In this document: in pieces, positions 1-6,362 of the stretch
Numbering within the stretch: the first letter of the stretch is position 1
Layout: every line of letters starts with the position of its first letter
Virus record (IMG/VR): IMGVR_UViG_3300042448_001664
Span: 1 to 25,447 of that record
Source of the DNA: a virus
Direction: 5' to 3' (one strand)
DNA length: 25,447 bases
Translations under genes and position numbers: made by a program
Notes under the pieces: model-generated
Databases searched by the model: none
Told to the model about the DNA's origin: nothing
The model's input: the letters and a program-made list of their open reading frames with translations, nothing else

Positions 1-2
1 TT

Positions 3-674
3 TCAAACCACCGCGATGCTGTGCAAGGGCTCGAAGATGATGAAAAGGGTGTCGCTATTGCCGACACCCTTGGCGGGGCTCAAAAGATTCAGACGATTTC
101 CGAGTCCGGCCTGTATGCCTTGATCTTCAAATCCCGCAAGCCGGAGGCGAAGGCTTTCCGCAAGTGGGTGACCGGCGAGGTGCTGCCTGCGATCCGGCGC
201 ACGGGCGGGTATGCGGTGCTCACCGGCATCGGCCGCATCCAGCAGGTGCTGGAACTGGCGATCTGCGATCTCTACGAGGGCCGCATGTCGGTGGAGAAGG
301 CCACGGCCATGGCTGGGCTCGTGGGCCAATACTACCGCAATGGCTGGAAGCTGGGCCAAGCCACCGAGACCACCCAAGCCCTCGAGGTGCTGGACGGGGA
401 GCACAAGGAATTTTCCGCGTTGGTGGCAGCTCTCTGGAGCCGCGACCAGGATAAGGAGTGGAGCAGCCTGGAGATGCGGCAAGTGGCCGTGGCTGAGGGC
501 CTCTTCTCCCCATGGCTCAAGACCAAGACAATCCTGAGCCCCTCCATCGCCTCCCGCTTCGGCCTGCTCTGTGACCGGCAGTGCAGCAAGGCCTTCGACG
601 GCATCCTCTTTCAACGCCACGGCAAGAACCGCGCCCGCGTCTTCACGCTCACCCAACTCGCTCAACCCGAATGA
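3..674 (+). CDS. Bro-N family phage antirepressor, 5'-truncated by the window edge
   Basis: The open frame already runs at the window edge, so the true start lies upstream; the GTG at 21 is probably internal. The first ~60 residues match the end of a Bro-N domain as I know it: LEDDEKGVAIADT, then a segment ending ISESGLYALIF, SRKPEAKAFRKWVTGEVLPAIRR and a GGY turn. Bro-N proteins are DNA-binding antirepressors or regulators of phages and large DNA viruses. The ~150-residue C-terminal part (helical, ending in QHGKNRARVFTL-like sequence) resembles the variable DNA-binding or KilA-C-like half of such proteins, but I cannot name it. The stop overlaps the next ATG (ATGA, 671-674), which implies coupled translation. 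Family call is firm; function is inferred from the family. Confidence 0.85.
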   Translation, partial: SNHRDAVQGLEDDEKGVAIADTLGGAQKIQTISESGLYALIFKSRKPEAKAFRKWVTGEVLPAIRRTGGYAVLTGIGRIQQVLELAICDLYEGRMSVEKATAMAGLVGQYYRNGWKLGQATETTQALEVLDGEHKEFSALVAALWSRDQDKEWSSLEMRQVAVAEGLFSPWLKTKTILSPSIASRFGLLCDRQCSKAFDGILFQRHGKNRARVFTLTQLAQPE

Positions 675-871
675 AAATCGCCGACCTCCAAAAAATCTTC
701 GTCGATGCGGACCACGCGGCCGAGCACGCCTCGGTGCTGTGGGATGCCTCGCTCGAGGAGGCTTATGCCGCCCTTCGTGACGCGTCGGCGGCCTGCCTCA
801 CGGCGCGCGGGCAGGATTCCCTCGTCGCCAAACTCCAATCCAACTCCACCCACCAGCCGACGCCGGTATGA
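671..871 (+). CDS. Small hypothetical protein, 66 aa
   Basis: The gene starts at the ATG overlapping the antirepressor stop and ends in another ATGA overlap with the next gene. The product (MKIADLQKIF start) is helical and Ala-rich, with a charged N-terminal half and no signal peptide, membrane segment or recognisable motif. The two 4-nt overlaps and fit to the local codon use are the reasons to call it. A longer version from 581 is possible in this frame but would lie inside the upstream gene, so the coupled start is preferred. Function unknown. Confidence 0.6.
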   Translation: MKIADLQKIFVDADHAAEHASVLWDASLEEAYAALRDASAACLTARGQDSLVAKLQSNSTHQPTPV

Positions 872-1023
872 AACGCCCAAGGCAATTCCTCTGCGAGGTC
901 ATCGACCCCGTGCGCGGCATCATCCGCTCGATCATCACGGCCTGCGGCTTCGGAGATGCCAAGACCAATTTTTTCAAAACCCACGGCATTCAAGCCACCC
1001 ACATCACACCCACAAAACAATGA
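868..1023 (+). CDS. Small hypothetical protein, 51 aa
   Basis: This is a short gene nested by ATGA overlaps on both sides (868-871 and 1020-1023). The peptide starts MKRPRQFLCEV and holds a hydrophobic stretch around residues 12-26 (DPVRGIIRSIITACGF) that is too broken to call a membrane helix. Nothing in it is recognised. The position in an unbroken chain of coupled mini-genes is the main evidence that it is translated. Confidence 0.5.
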   Translation: MKRPRQFLCEVIDPVRGIIRSIITACGFGDAKTNFFKTHGIQATHITPTKQ

Positions 1024-1139
1024 TAGATCCAAACGACCCCGCAGCCGTATGCCGCAGCATCGGCTATTTCATCCAATACCTCACCACCATGCTGCCGCTC
1101 GTCGGCCTCGCATGGGCAACCTGGAGGCTCGCCCGATGA
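1020..1139 (+). CDS. Small single-span membrane peptide, 39 aa
   Basis: The ATG overlaps the preceding stop and the stop overlaps the next ATG. The peptide has a polar N-terminus (MIDPNDPAAVCRS), one hydrophobic segment at about residues 17-35 (FIQYLTTMLPLVGLAWATW) and a short basic end (RLAR). That layout fits a one-pass inner-membrane peptide. Phage holins and superinfection-exclusion peptides can look like this, but no lysis gene sits next to it, so I assign no role. Confidence 0.5.
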   Translation: MIDPNDPAAVCRSIGYFIQYLTTMLPLVGLAWATWRLAR

Positions 1140-1396
1140 GATACTGGGCAATCGACACCGAAATCGAAGGCATCAACCTGGGAACCAAGAGCGTTTTTGG
1201 TCCGTTTCCGACCCGCAAGGATGCCGATGCGTTCATCTGCCGAGATTTTAAGAACTGGTGGCAGGAATCCGATGTGCCTCTCTGCAACCGCGATGCTCAG
1301 GCGTCTGGTGCGTGGATCATTCTTGAGGAAAAAGCCGTGGTCCGTCCGGTCGGCATCCACCAAGTGAAAGTCCAACTCGTGGAGGCCTCCAAATGA
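1136..1396 (+). CDS. Hypothetical protein, 86 aa
   Basis: The gene begins at the overlapping ATG at 1136 and reads MRYWAIDTEIEGIN. It is a soluble mixed alpha/beta protein rich in aromatic residues, with a charged central part (TRKDADAFICRDFKNWWQES) and a beta-like C-terminus (WIILEEKAVVRPVGIHQVKV). No catalytic motif is visible. Codon use matches its neighbours. Its place in the coupled operon makes it a convincing gene; the function is unknown. Confidence 0.65.
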   Translation: MRYWAIDTEIEGINLGTKSVFGPFPTRKDADAFICRDFKNWWQESDVPLCNRDAQASGAWIILEEKAVVRPVGIHQVKVQLVEASK

Positions 1397-1542
1397 GCGC
1401 CATTTTTGCCCTCTGCATCGCCGCGCTCACGCTGGGCTCCTGCATCGCCTCCTACTACCTCGGACGCGAGAGCATGCGCTCGGACATCCGAGATCACCAA
1501 GAACGCCGCCGACGCTGGCAGGAATGGGAGGACCAAGACTAA
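1393..1542 (+). CDS. Small membrane protein with charged tail, 49 aa
   Basis: It is coupled to the previous gene by ATGA and to the next by TAATG. Residues 2-24 form one hydrophobic span (SAIFALCIAALTLGSCIASYY), followed by an Arg/Glu/Asp-rich cytoplasmic-type tail (RRRRWQEWEDQD). The LGSC inside the span resembles a lipobox, but it lies in the middle of the span with no basic N-region, so lipidation is doubtful. It may be a small membrane-anchored regulator or exclusion peptide; there is no firm clue. Confidence 0.5.
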   Translation: MSAIFALCIAALTLGSCIASYYLGRESMRSDIRDHQERRRRWQEWEDQD

Positions 1543-1748
1543 TGAACCTCATCGACCTGCCCGAGTGCCAGCAAGGCACCCTCTGCAACATCTGTGGCGA
1601 TGGTGACGGCCACACACTGGCCGATCTGCAAGACCGCGACCTCGGCCCCCTCTGCCACGAGTGCTTCGCCCACGCCCTGCGCGCCACGGTGGCCCTGCGC
1701 TGGGCCGCCGCGACCACACAGCCACCCAACTTAAAACTTAATCCTTAA
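1542..1748 (+). CDS. Small putative zinc-finger protein, 68 aa
   Basis: The start overlaps the preceding stop (TAATG). Two Cys pairs are visible, CNIC at about residues 15-18 and CHEC at about 40-43, separated by 21 residues. This spacing suits a treble-clef or zinc-ribbon knuckle, so a small zinc-bound nucleic-acid or protein adaptor is likely. The C-terminus is low-complexity and encoded by the repeated CTTAAAACTTA stretch, so the last six or so residues may not be conserved. Family not recognised. Confidence 0.6.
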   Translation: MNLIDLPECQQGTLCNICGDGDGHTLADLQDRDLGPLCHECFAHALRATVALRWAAATTQPPNLKLNP

Positions 1749-1754
1749 AACTTA
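1730..1754 (+). repeat. Direct repeat CTTAAAACTTA x2
   Basis: CTTAAAACTTA occurs at 1730-1740 and 1744-1754, 14 bp apart, across the stop codon of the small zinc-finger gene. It is AT-rich in a GC-rich setting and sits just before the next gene (ATG 1767). It may be a regulator site or only slipped-strand duplication; nothing decides. Confidence 0.5.
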
Positions 1755-1766
1755 AGACTTCGACCC

Positions 1767-1955
1767 ATGACCCTCTCCGCCCACCTCGCCGCCGCCCGCC
1801 GTCACCTCGCCGCCGTGGACCGCCTCGCCCGCAGGCCATCCACCCCGCCGAAACGCGAAACATGGCCCCCGCAGCCCCCCGCCGGCGACCGCTGGTGCAC
1901 ACCGGAGGAAGTCGCGGAGGCATGTGCCGAGTTGCGCAAGCAGCTCAGGGATTAA
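1767..1955 (+). CDS. Small hypothetical protein, 62 aa
   Basis: It reads MTLSAHLAAARRHLAAVDRL and is Arg/Ala/Pro-rich, with a proline-rich middle and a helical end (CTPEEVAEACAELRKQLRD). No Shine-Dalgarno is seen, and the gene is separated from its upstream neighbour by 18 nt, unlike the tight overlaps before it. The stop codon TAA (1953-1955) is supplied by the start of the interspersed repeat at 1952-1984. The C-terminal helix looks coding; overall support is moderate. Confidence 0.5.
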   Translation: MTLSAHLAAARRHLAAVDRLARRPSTPPKRETWPPQPPAGDRWCTPEEVAEACAELRKQLRD

Positions 1956-1984
1956 CCACAGAGGACACGGAGAACACGGAGGAG
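1952..1984 (+). repeat. Interspersed CCACAGAGGACACGGAG-type repeat
   Basis: The sequence TTAACCACAGAGGACACGGAG followed by AACACGGAGGAG is a repeat type I know from intergenic regions of PVC and other environmental bacteria. A second, inverted copy lies at 12308-12329. Here it provides the stop codon of the upstream gene and the GGAGGAG Shine-Dalgarno (1978-1984) of the gene starting at 1991. Confidence 0.6.
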
Positions 1985-1990
1985 CAGGAA

Positions 1991-2563
1991 ATGAAGCCCA
2001 CGCCGCAAGAACTCGAGCAGGAAGCCCTGCTCCGAAACTGGCTCGACGGCCTCGAGCCGCTCAAGCGCGAGGAGGTATCTGCCGCCCTCGAGCCCGTCGC
2101 CGCTCTGCCCACGGTGGAGGATGAGTATCTGGAGACATTCCCCGACCCCGATCCATTCGATGTAGACAAGGACGAGTGGAAACTGGCCGAAAATCTGAAC
2201 CTCGGCCTCGAGGAGGCCACCCGCGTGCTGGAGTGGCACCAAGTCGCCGTGGCCCGCGAAGTGGACTGGGCCAAAGCCGAGCAGCTCAACCTCATCGTCT
2301 CCTTCCTGATCAAGCCGACCAAAAACCTCCGCGCCCTGGTGCGCGCCCTCGCCCTGGCAACCGGCCTCGCCGAACTCAACGGCACCCACTCCCAAGCCGA
2401 AGTAGCCCGCGAACTCGGCGTAACCCGCTCGCTCATTTCCTACTATGTCACCACTTGGGCCGACCTCCTCAAAATCGGCGTCTTCAAATTTCGCAAGGCC
2501 TCCAGCTCACGGGAGATCTACCGCGAAGCAGCAAAAACCTCGTGGGCAAAACGAAAGGCATAA
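1991..2563 (+). CDS. Helix-turn-helix protein, 190 aa
   Basis: The start at 1991 follows GGAGGAG by 6 nt, a strong ribosome site lying inside the repeat. The N-terminal half is acidic (PTVEDEYLETFPDPDPFDVD). The C-terminal ~60 residues carry a helix-turn-helix of sigma-70 region 4/ParB-like style: HSQAEVARELGVTRSLISYY at about residues 137-156, where SQAEVARELGVT is the first helix and turn, followed by WADLLKIG. It ends in a basic tail (AKTSWAKRKA) encoded by the first copy of a 17-bp direct repeat. It is likely a phage DNA-binding regulator; the target is unknown. The next ATG follows its stop with no gap. Confidence 0.75.
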   Translation: MKPTPQELEQEALLRNWLDGLEPLKREEVSAALEPVAALPTVEDEYLETFPDPDPFDVDKDEWKLAENLNLGLEEATRVLEWHQVAVAREVDWAKAEQLNLIVSFLIKPTKNLRALVRALALATGLAELNGTHSQAEVARELGVTRSLISYYVTTWADLLKIGVFKFRKASSSREIYREAAKTSWAKRKA

Positions 2564-2564
2564 A
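2548..2564 (+). repeat. 17-bp direct repeat, left copy
   Basis: AAAACGAAAGGCATAAA here is identical to 3415-3431. This copy forms the last codons and stop of the HTH gene and carries the AAAGG ribosome site for the DGQHR gene. The two copies are 867 bp apart and bracket the low-GC gene. Confidence 0.85.
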
Positions 2565-3412
2565 TGAAAACGAAAAATGAATCGGAAGAAATGGCGCTTT
2601 CCTTTGGAAGGCAATCAAAACAATCAAAAGTAGAGCGGTATAAGTGGACAACCAAAGACTCGCCTGGGGAGTATCAACTTATTGATAAAAACTTGTTACT
2701 GATTTCCCCTGAATATCAGAGGGAAAAGGTAACTCTGGATAAGGTGAGAATGGTAGCCCAAGACTGGTCATGGGTTGCCTGTGGAACAATAACTGTTGGC
2801 CTCCGGGCAGGCCAATACTGGGTCATCGATGGCCAGCACCGGGTGCTTGGGGCAAAGCGCAGAGCTGACATAGAATGCCTCCCATGTCTTGTTTTTGATA
2901 CCTACACGGTTCAAGAGGAAGCTAAGGGGTTTTTAAATGTAAACACTGGCCGCAAACCGATCACCAGCATCGATAAATTTCGCGCTGCTCTTGCTGCCGA
3001 CGATGAAATTGCAAGATTCGTTCAAGAAACATTTAACGAATTGGGCGTAGTAGCTAAAGCGACTGCAAATAATCCAAAGGAGATAAAGGCCTTAGATTGG
3101 GCAATAAAACGCGCCACAGAGAATAGGGTCGCTTTTTCACAGGTCTTATCCATGGCCGCTGAACTCTGTGAAAGCATGCCGATACAAAACATCCTTCTGG
3201 ACGGGCTTTATTACATTCATACCCATACTTCTGAAACGATTTACGATAAACGAATTTATCAAAAAATAAAGAAAATAGGGGCAAAAGGGCTTGTCGATGC
3301 GGCAAAGCGAGCCTCGGCATTTTTTGTATCAGGAGGCTCTACCGTGTGGGGCACAGGAATGTTGGAAGAAATTAACAAGGGTTTCCGCGAAAAAATTGCT
3401 TTTATCAAATAA
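2564..3412 (+). CDS. ParB-like DGQHR-domain protein, 282 aa
   Basis: The ATG abuts the previous stop and is preceded by AAAGG (2554-2558). The protein carries ISPEYQREKV at about residues 47-56 and VIDGQHRVLGAKRRADIECL at about 90-109. These match the ParB/DGQHR fold, in which the D-G-x-H-R loop binds nucleotide or phosphate; phage versions have been grouped as DUF6551-like. The rest is helical (TGRKPITSIDKFRAAL, and KKIGAKGLVDAAKRASAFF near the end). Possible roles are CTP-dependent DNA clamping, nuclease action or transcriptional regulation. DNA composition is clearly lower in GC than that of neighbours, and a 17-bp direct repeat brackets the gene, which points to recent acquisition. Confidence 0.8.
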   Translation: MKTKNESEEMALSFGRQSKQSKVERYKWTTKDSPGEYQLIDKNLLLISPEYQREKVTLDKVRMVAQDWSWVACGTITVGLRAGQYWVIDGQHRVLGAKRRADIECLPCLVFDTYTVQEEAKGFLNVNTGRKPITSIDKFRAALAADDEIARFVQETFNELGVVAKATANNPKEIKALDWAIKRATENRVAFSQVLSMAAELCESMPIQNILLDGLYYIHTHTSETIYDKRIYQKIKKIGAKGLVDAAKRASAFFVSGGSTVWGTGMLEEINKGFREKIAFIK

Positions 3413-3414
3413 CT

Positions 3415-3431
3415 AAAACGAAAGGCATAAA
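3415..3431 (+). repeat. 17-bp direct repeat, right copy
   Basis: This is the exact second copy of 2548-2564. It lies between the DGQHR gene and the next low-GC gene and supplies that gene's AAAGG ribosome site, 8 nt before ATG 3434. It is consistent with a duplicated insertion boundary or recombination scar. Confidence 0.85.
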
Positions 3432-3433
3432 AA

Positions 3434-3688
3434 ATGACAAGAAGATTAGCAGACATGACAGATGATTACGATGAATTGGTAAAAGATTACCAAGTAACAT
3501 CTACAGCCGCAGCTATTTTAATTTTAGCAGACGCTATTACCAGTTTAGGTAACTGCCCGTTCCAGCCAGCTATGCATGAATTTGGGCATGAATTAGCATT
3601 ATCATTAAAAAATGTTTTAAAAGAATCAGTTATTCAAACTGAAACTGAAATAAACGGAAATTTAGCCGTTACCGTTGAAAAACTATGA
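3434..3688 (+). CDS. Hypothetical low-GC gene, 84 aa
   Basis: The ATG follows AAAGG by 8 nt. The product is a small, mostly helical acidic protein: MTRRLADMTDDYDELVKDY, a hydrophobic helix (STAAAILILADAITSLGN) and a polar C-terminus. The hydrophobic helix is interrupted by D and T, so a membrane span is unlikely. Codon use is A/T-rich (TTA Leu, AAA Lys), like the DGQHR gene and unlike everything around, so both probably arrived together. The stop overlaps the next ATG (3685-3688). Function unknown. Confidence 0.65.
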   Translation: MTRRLADMTDDYDELVKDYQVTSTAAAILILADAITSLGNCPFQPAMHEFGHELALSLKNVLKESVIQTETEINGNLAVTVEKL

Positions 3689-4347
3689 CCAACAACGAAC
3701 TCACTCTACCGGAAGGGCTCTGCACATTTTCACGCGGGTCCCTTGTATTTACACGCACCCCGACCCAAGAGGAATGGGAGCAGATCGGCCGCTATGTCCA
3801 CGCGGCTCGAGGATCCAGCCTGCGATGGATGGCCGACTGGCGAATGGAGGGCAGGCGGCAATTCGGCGACTCCGTGGTGGAATCTGCGGAGAAGCAGTTG
3901 GAATTTGAATTTAAAGACCTAAAGGCTGCCGAGGCCCTGGAGAAACTCGATGGTGTGCACCCCGCCGCGCCTTCGGATGCCCACGCCTTCGTCGCCGCGA
4001 AGCTCTGTAAAGACTCCTACGAAGCACAGGATTGGCTCGAAAAGGCCCGAAACGAAAACCTCACGCCCGTGGAGCTGCAAAACAGCATCAAGGCCGGAGA
4101 GATCGTGCGCGAAGACCAGGAAGAGAAGCCCCGCCTGAACGCGAACGACCGCAGCGTGGGCCTCGTGACGATCGAGGGCGTCCACATGCAATTCAACCTC
4201 TGGCTCAAAAAAGTGCGCGAGGACGATGGCTTCCCTACCGAATGGGACGCCCGCCGCCTCCGCATGGTCCGCGACCTCCTCGCCCCGATGGCGGAAATCC
4301 GCAGCGACATCGGCGTGATGATTTTGGAAAAGGGGGGAGAGGTATGA
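3685..4347 (+). CDS. Hypothetical protein, 220 aa
   Basis: The gene is coupled to the low-GC gene by ATGA but has normal GC content, so the composition border lies at its start. The N-terminus (MTNNELTLPEGLCTFSRGSL) leads to TPTQEEWEQIGRYVHAARGS and a Trp-rich helix (SLRWMADWRMEGRRQFGDSV). The middle is a long helical region with AHAFVAAKLCKDSYEAQDWL, and the C-terminus is a basic helix with RRLRMVRDLL. The pattern of a short beta start and then helices resembles phage accessory proteins that act on DNA, but no family was recognised. The stop overlaps the following ATG (4344-4347). Confidence 0.7.
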   Translation: MTNNELTLPEGLCTFSRGSLVFTRTPTQEEWEQIGRYVHAARGSSLRWMADWRMEGRRQFGDSVVESAEKQLEFEFKDLKAAEALEKLDGVHPAAPSDAHAFVAAKLCKDSYEAQDWLEKARNENLTPVELQNSIKAGEIVREDQEEKPRLNANDRSVGLVTIEGVHMQFNLWLKKVREDDGFPTEWDARRLRMVRDLLAPMAEIRSDIGVMILEKGGEV

Positions 4348-4790
4348 GCTACCGAAACAACCAAGCCATAATCATCTCCAAGCTGAGGGAATACAATCAG
4401 TGGCGTAGGGGAGATGACGAAATCAAACAGCCAGATCCTTTTGAGATCGGTGCATACATAGACGACATCTGCGACATCGCTGAAAATCTAGAGCGCCAAC
4501 TCGACGAGGCCAAGGAGGATGTCAGCACGCTGCAAGACATTAAACGAAAACATGAGCATGAAGAGTTGGTCGCAGCGCAAGAGAATGACCGACTAAATCG
4601 CGAACTCGACGAGGCGAGGGCAAGGCTTCACCCGGATCGTGCATTGGAATGGCTGCGCGTTCATTACCAATCATGGTTCGGAGATCGCACGGAGTGGAGC
4701 GACGATATTGCAGATCGCTTTTACAAAGACACGGCAACGCTGACTTTGTTTTGCCAGAATTTTAAATTCTCCAAGGAGGCCGCGAAATGA
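4344..4790 (+). CDS. Hypothetical coiled-coil protein, 148 aa
   Basis: The start at 4344 follows a purine-rich AGGGGGGAGAGG and overlaps the preceding stop. Residues ~35-95 are strongly helical and charged with heptad-like spacing (IAENLERQLDEAKEDVSTLQ and LVAAQENDRLNRELDEARAR), a clear coiled coil. The C-terminal third is more globular with Trp and Tyr (LEWLRVHYQSWFGDRTEW). A structural or oligomerising phage accessory protein is a reasonable guess; no specific role can be given. It is coupled to the next gene by ATGA. Confidence 0.7.
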   Translation: MSYRNNQAIIISKLREYNQWRRGDDEIKQPDPFEIGAYIDDICDIAENLERQLDEAKEDVSTLQDIKRKHEHEELVAAQENDRLNRELDEARARLHPDRALEWLRVHYQSWFGDRTEWSDDIADRFYKDTATLTLFCQNFKFSKEAAK

Positions 4791-5107
4791 GCCGCCATCC
4801 CCGCACAGATGACATTGCGCGAGGCAACCATGTGGTGCCTGTAGAATTTGCGCAAGAGATGGAATCAGAGCTCCTGACCATGAGTCGCCTCTGCGACCAC
4901 CTCGCATTCTGCGCAAAGCACGAGCCGCTCTGGCGGTCGGTGGACGAAGACATGCCGGACGACGACCAGACAGTGATCCTCCACCTCCAAGGAGGCGAAG
5001 TCTGGACCGGCTTCCACGATGCTGGCCAGTGGCGATTCGTCTCGGCCGATCCGATCAACGAGCCCGTCCTGCACTGGATGCCATTCCCCACTCCACCCGA
5101 GCTATGA
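4787..5107 (+). CDS. DUF551 domain protein, 106 aa
   Basis: Residues ~47-102 match the DUF551 pattern common in phage and prophage early operons: PLWRSVDEDMPDDDQTVIL, then GGEVWTGFHDAGQWRFVSA and the ending VLHWMPFPTPPE. The family is normally recognised by W-x-S-V-x-E-x-x-P at the start and H-W-M-P-x-P at the end; both are present here. Its biochemical function is unknown. A ~45-residue helical N-terminal extension precedes the domain. The gene is coupled on both sides by ATGA overlaps (4787-4790 and 5104-5107). Confidence 0.8.
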   Translation: MSRHPRTDDIARGNHVVPVEFAQEMESELLTMSRLCDHLAFCAKHEPLWRSVDEDMPDDDQTVILHLQGGEVWTGFHDAGQWRFVSADPINEPVLHWMPFPTPPEL

Positions 5108-5370
5108 TGGATCAAGACCGGCTTTATTTTCCCTGCGAGATTGCCGAGGTGATCGGCCTATCTCTGCGGGAGATCGCTTATATGAAGGCTAAAGGCTGCC
5201 CCTTCTACGGCCGGAAGACGACGGTGCGGTGGGTGCGTGATTTTATAGCCCGGCAGGCGGGGGCACCAATGCCGCAGCCGCCTGAGCATCCGCAAAATTC
5301 AGCCGCGAGTAGATCAGGTGGACGAGACGAGTGGAGTGGTTTGTCAACCGCATCGCTTGCGACTCGCTGA
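5104..5370 (+). CDS. Small HTH protein, excisionase-like, 88 aa
   Basis: The start is the first of two tandem ATGs overlapping the DUF551 stop. The first ~50 residues look like a winged-helix/MerR-type DNA-binding unit: FPCEIAEVIGLSLREIAYMK, a turn (AKGCPFYG) and a basic strand (RKTTVRWVRDF). The Gly-x-Pro-x-Gly turn followed by a basic strand is typical of excisionase and terminase-small-subunit HTH domains. The last ~40 residues are Pro/Ser-rich and overlap the integrase gene antisense for 128 nt. A gene ending into int and carrying such a fold is a good excisionase or directionality-factor candidate, but that rests on position and fold style. Confidence 0.6.
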   Translation: MMDQDRLYFPCEIAEVIGLSLREIAYMKAKGCPFYGRKTTVRWVRDFIARQAGAPMPQPPEHPQNSAASRSGGRDEWSGLSTASLATR

Positions 5371-6277
5371 GCCCAGCCCTGTGACATCGAGTAATGAATG
5401 AGACGCGCAATGAATGGGAGGTGGCTCCGGTGGCTGCCTTGAGAGTTTTATTGAACTGGCGGTTGTGCTCTCCGCTCTTGTCGAGTGGCGGGGTGGTGCG
5501 GTCGCGCTTGTCGAATACGGCCTTGAGATGCGAGGCGAGTGTGTCGGGCAGTGGGACGCAAAAGCGTTTGCGCGGGTCGGTATCGTCACGCTTGGAATCC
5601 ACGAGAGTGACCATCTTTTTCTCAAAATCCACGGCATCGCGGCCAAGCTCAGACTCGGAGAATCGGCAGCCGAGATGCGAGCAGATCTCGAAGGCGGTGA
5701 GCATCCACGCGGCCCCGCTGCGCTCGGTGAATGCGGCGCGCGCGGCAATGAAGTCCTCGGGAGTGAGCTCCTTTTTTACCTTTGCCGCTTTGCGGGGAAC
5801 CTTCGCCAGGGCGAGGGGATTTTTCTCAGTCAGCTCACGGCGCATGGCCTCCTGCATGATGCTGGAGAAAAACTTGATCTCGAGGCGGGCGGTATTCTTT
5901 GAAGCGCCCTGTGCCGTGCGCCAGTCCAAAAAATCCTGCACATGCTCGAAGCGGACGGCTGCCGGATGCCTGACCCGCCGCAATCTCTGCCACTCGACGA
6001 TCCTCGCCCAGGCGAGCCGATACCGCTTCACCGACCTCTTATTCGTGTAGTGCCGCTCTATGAACTCAGGAACCCAAGCCACAAAATCCCCCTTTTCCGT
6101 CGGCGCGACCTGCGCCTCGCGGCGGGACTCCTCCTCAGCCATGCGCTGCGCCCGGCGGGTCGCCTTCGCATCGTCGGCATCGCACTTCGTGGACCTTTCC
6201 CTCCACTGCCCAGAATCAAGGTCTCGATACCTCAAAACCCAAAAGCGGGTCTTCTCGCTGCGAACCAAGTGTGCCAT
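5243..6277 (-). CDS. int: Tyrosine recombinase (phage integrase), 344 aa
   Basis: This enzyme would integrate and excise the phage at attP/attB. Numbering from the start at 6277, the catalytic set is complete: Arg205 in the box I segment GCRFSE, Lys229 in the beta-hairpin (DSKRDD), His288 and Arg291 in HSLR, His314 in NHST and the nucleophile Tyr323 in LIYSRL. The N-terminal ~60 residues look like an arm-binding domain (RFWVLRYRDLDSGQW), followed by a SAM-like core-binding region. I prefer ATG 6277 over ATG 6295 because GGGAG sits 9 nt before it; that GGGAG is part of the arm repeats. The 3' end overlaps the HTH gene on the other strand. Confidence 0.92.
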   Translation of the reverse strand: MAHLVRSEKTRFWVLRYRDLDSGQWRERSTKCDADDAKATRRAQRMAEEESRREAQVAPTEKGDFVAWVPEFIERHYTNKRSVKRYRLAWARIVEWQRLRRVRHPAAVRFEHVQDFLDWRTAQGASKNTARLEIKFFSSIMQEAMRRELTEKNPLALAKVPRKAAKVKKELTPEDFIAARAAFTERSGAAWMLTAFEICSHLGCRFSESELGRDAVDFEKKMVTLVDSKRDDTDPRKRFCVPLPDTLASHLKAVFDKRDRTTPPLDKSGEHNRQFNKTLKAATGATSHSLRVSFITRCHRAGLSESQAMRLTNHSTRLVHLIYSRLNFADAQAAAALVPPPAGL

Positions 6278-6348
6278 ATCGGCAAACTCCCACATGCTCC
6301 CACATGCGTCTATAAAAATATTGCAAACTGATGCAGGCTATTGCTGTA

Positions 6349-6361
6349 AATCAACAATTTA
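6349..6361 (+). promoter_or_regulatory. Putative IHF site within a hairpin sequence
   Basis: The 13 bases AATCAACAATTTA fit WATCAANNNNTTR exactly. The site lies inside the inverted repeat GTAAAT-CAACA-ATTTAC (6346-6362), which could alternatively be a recombinase core or a transcription terminator stem. Its position between arm pair and putative core matches the bending sites of lambda-like attP. Confidence 0.45.
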
Positions 6362-6362
6362 C

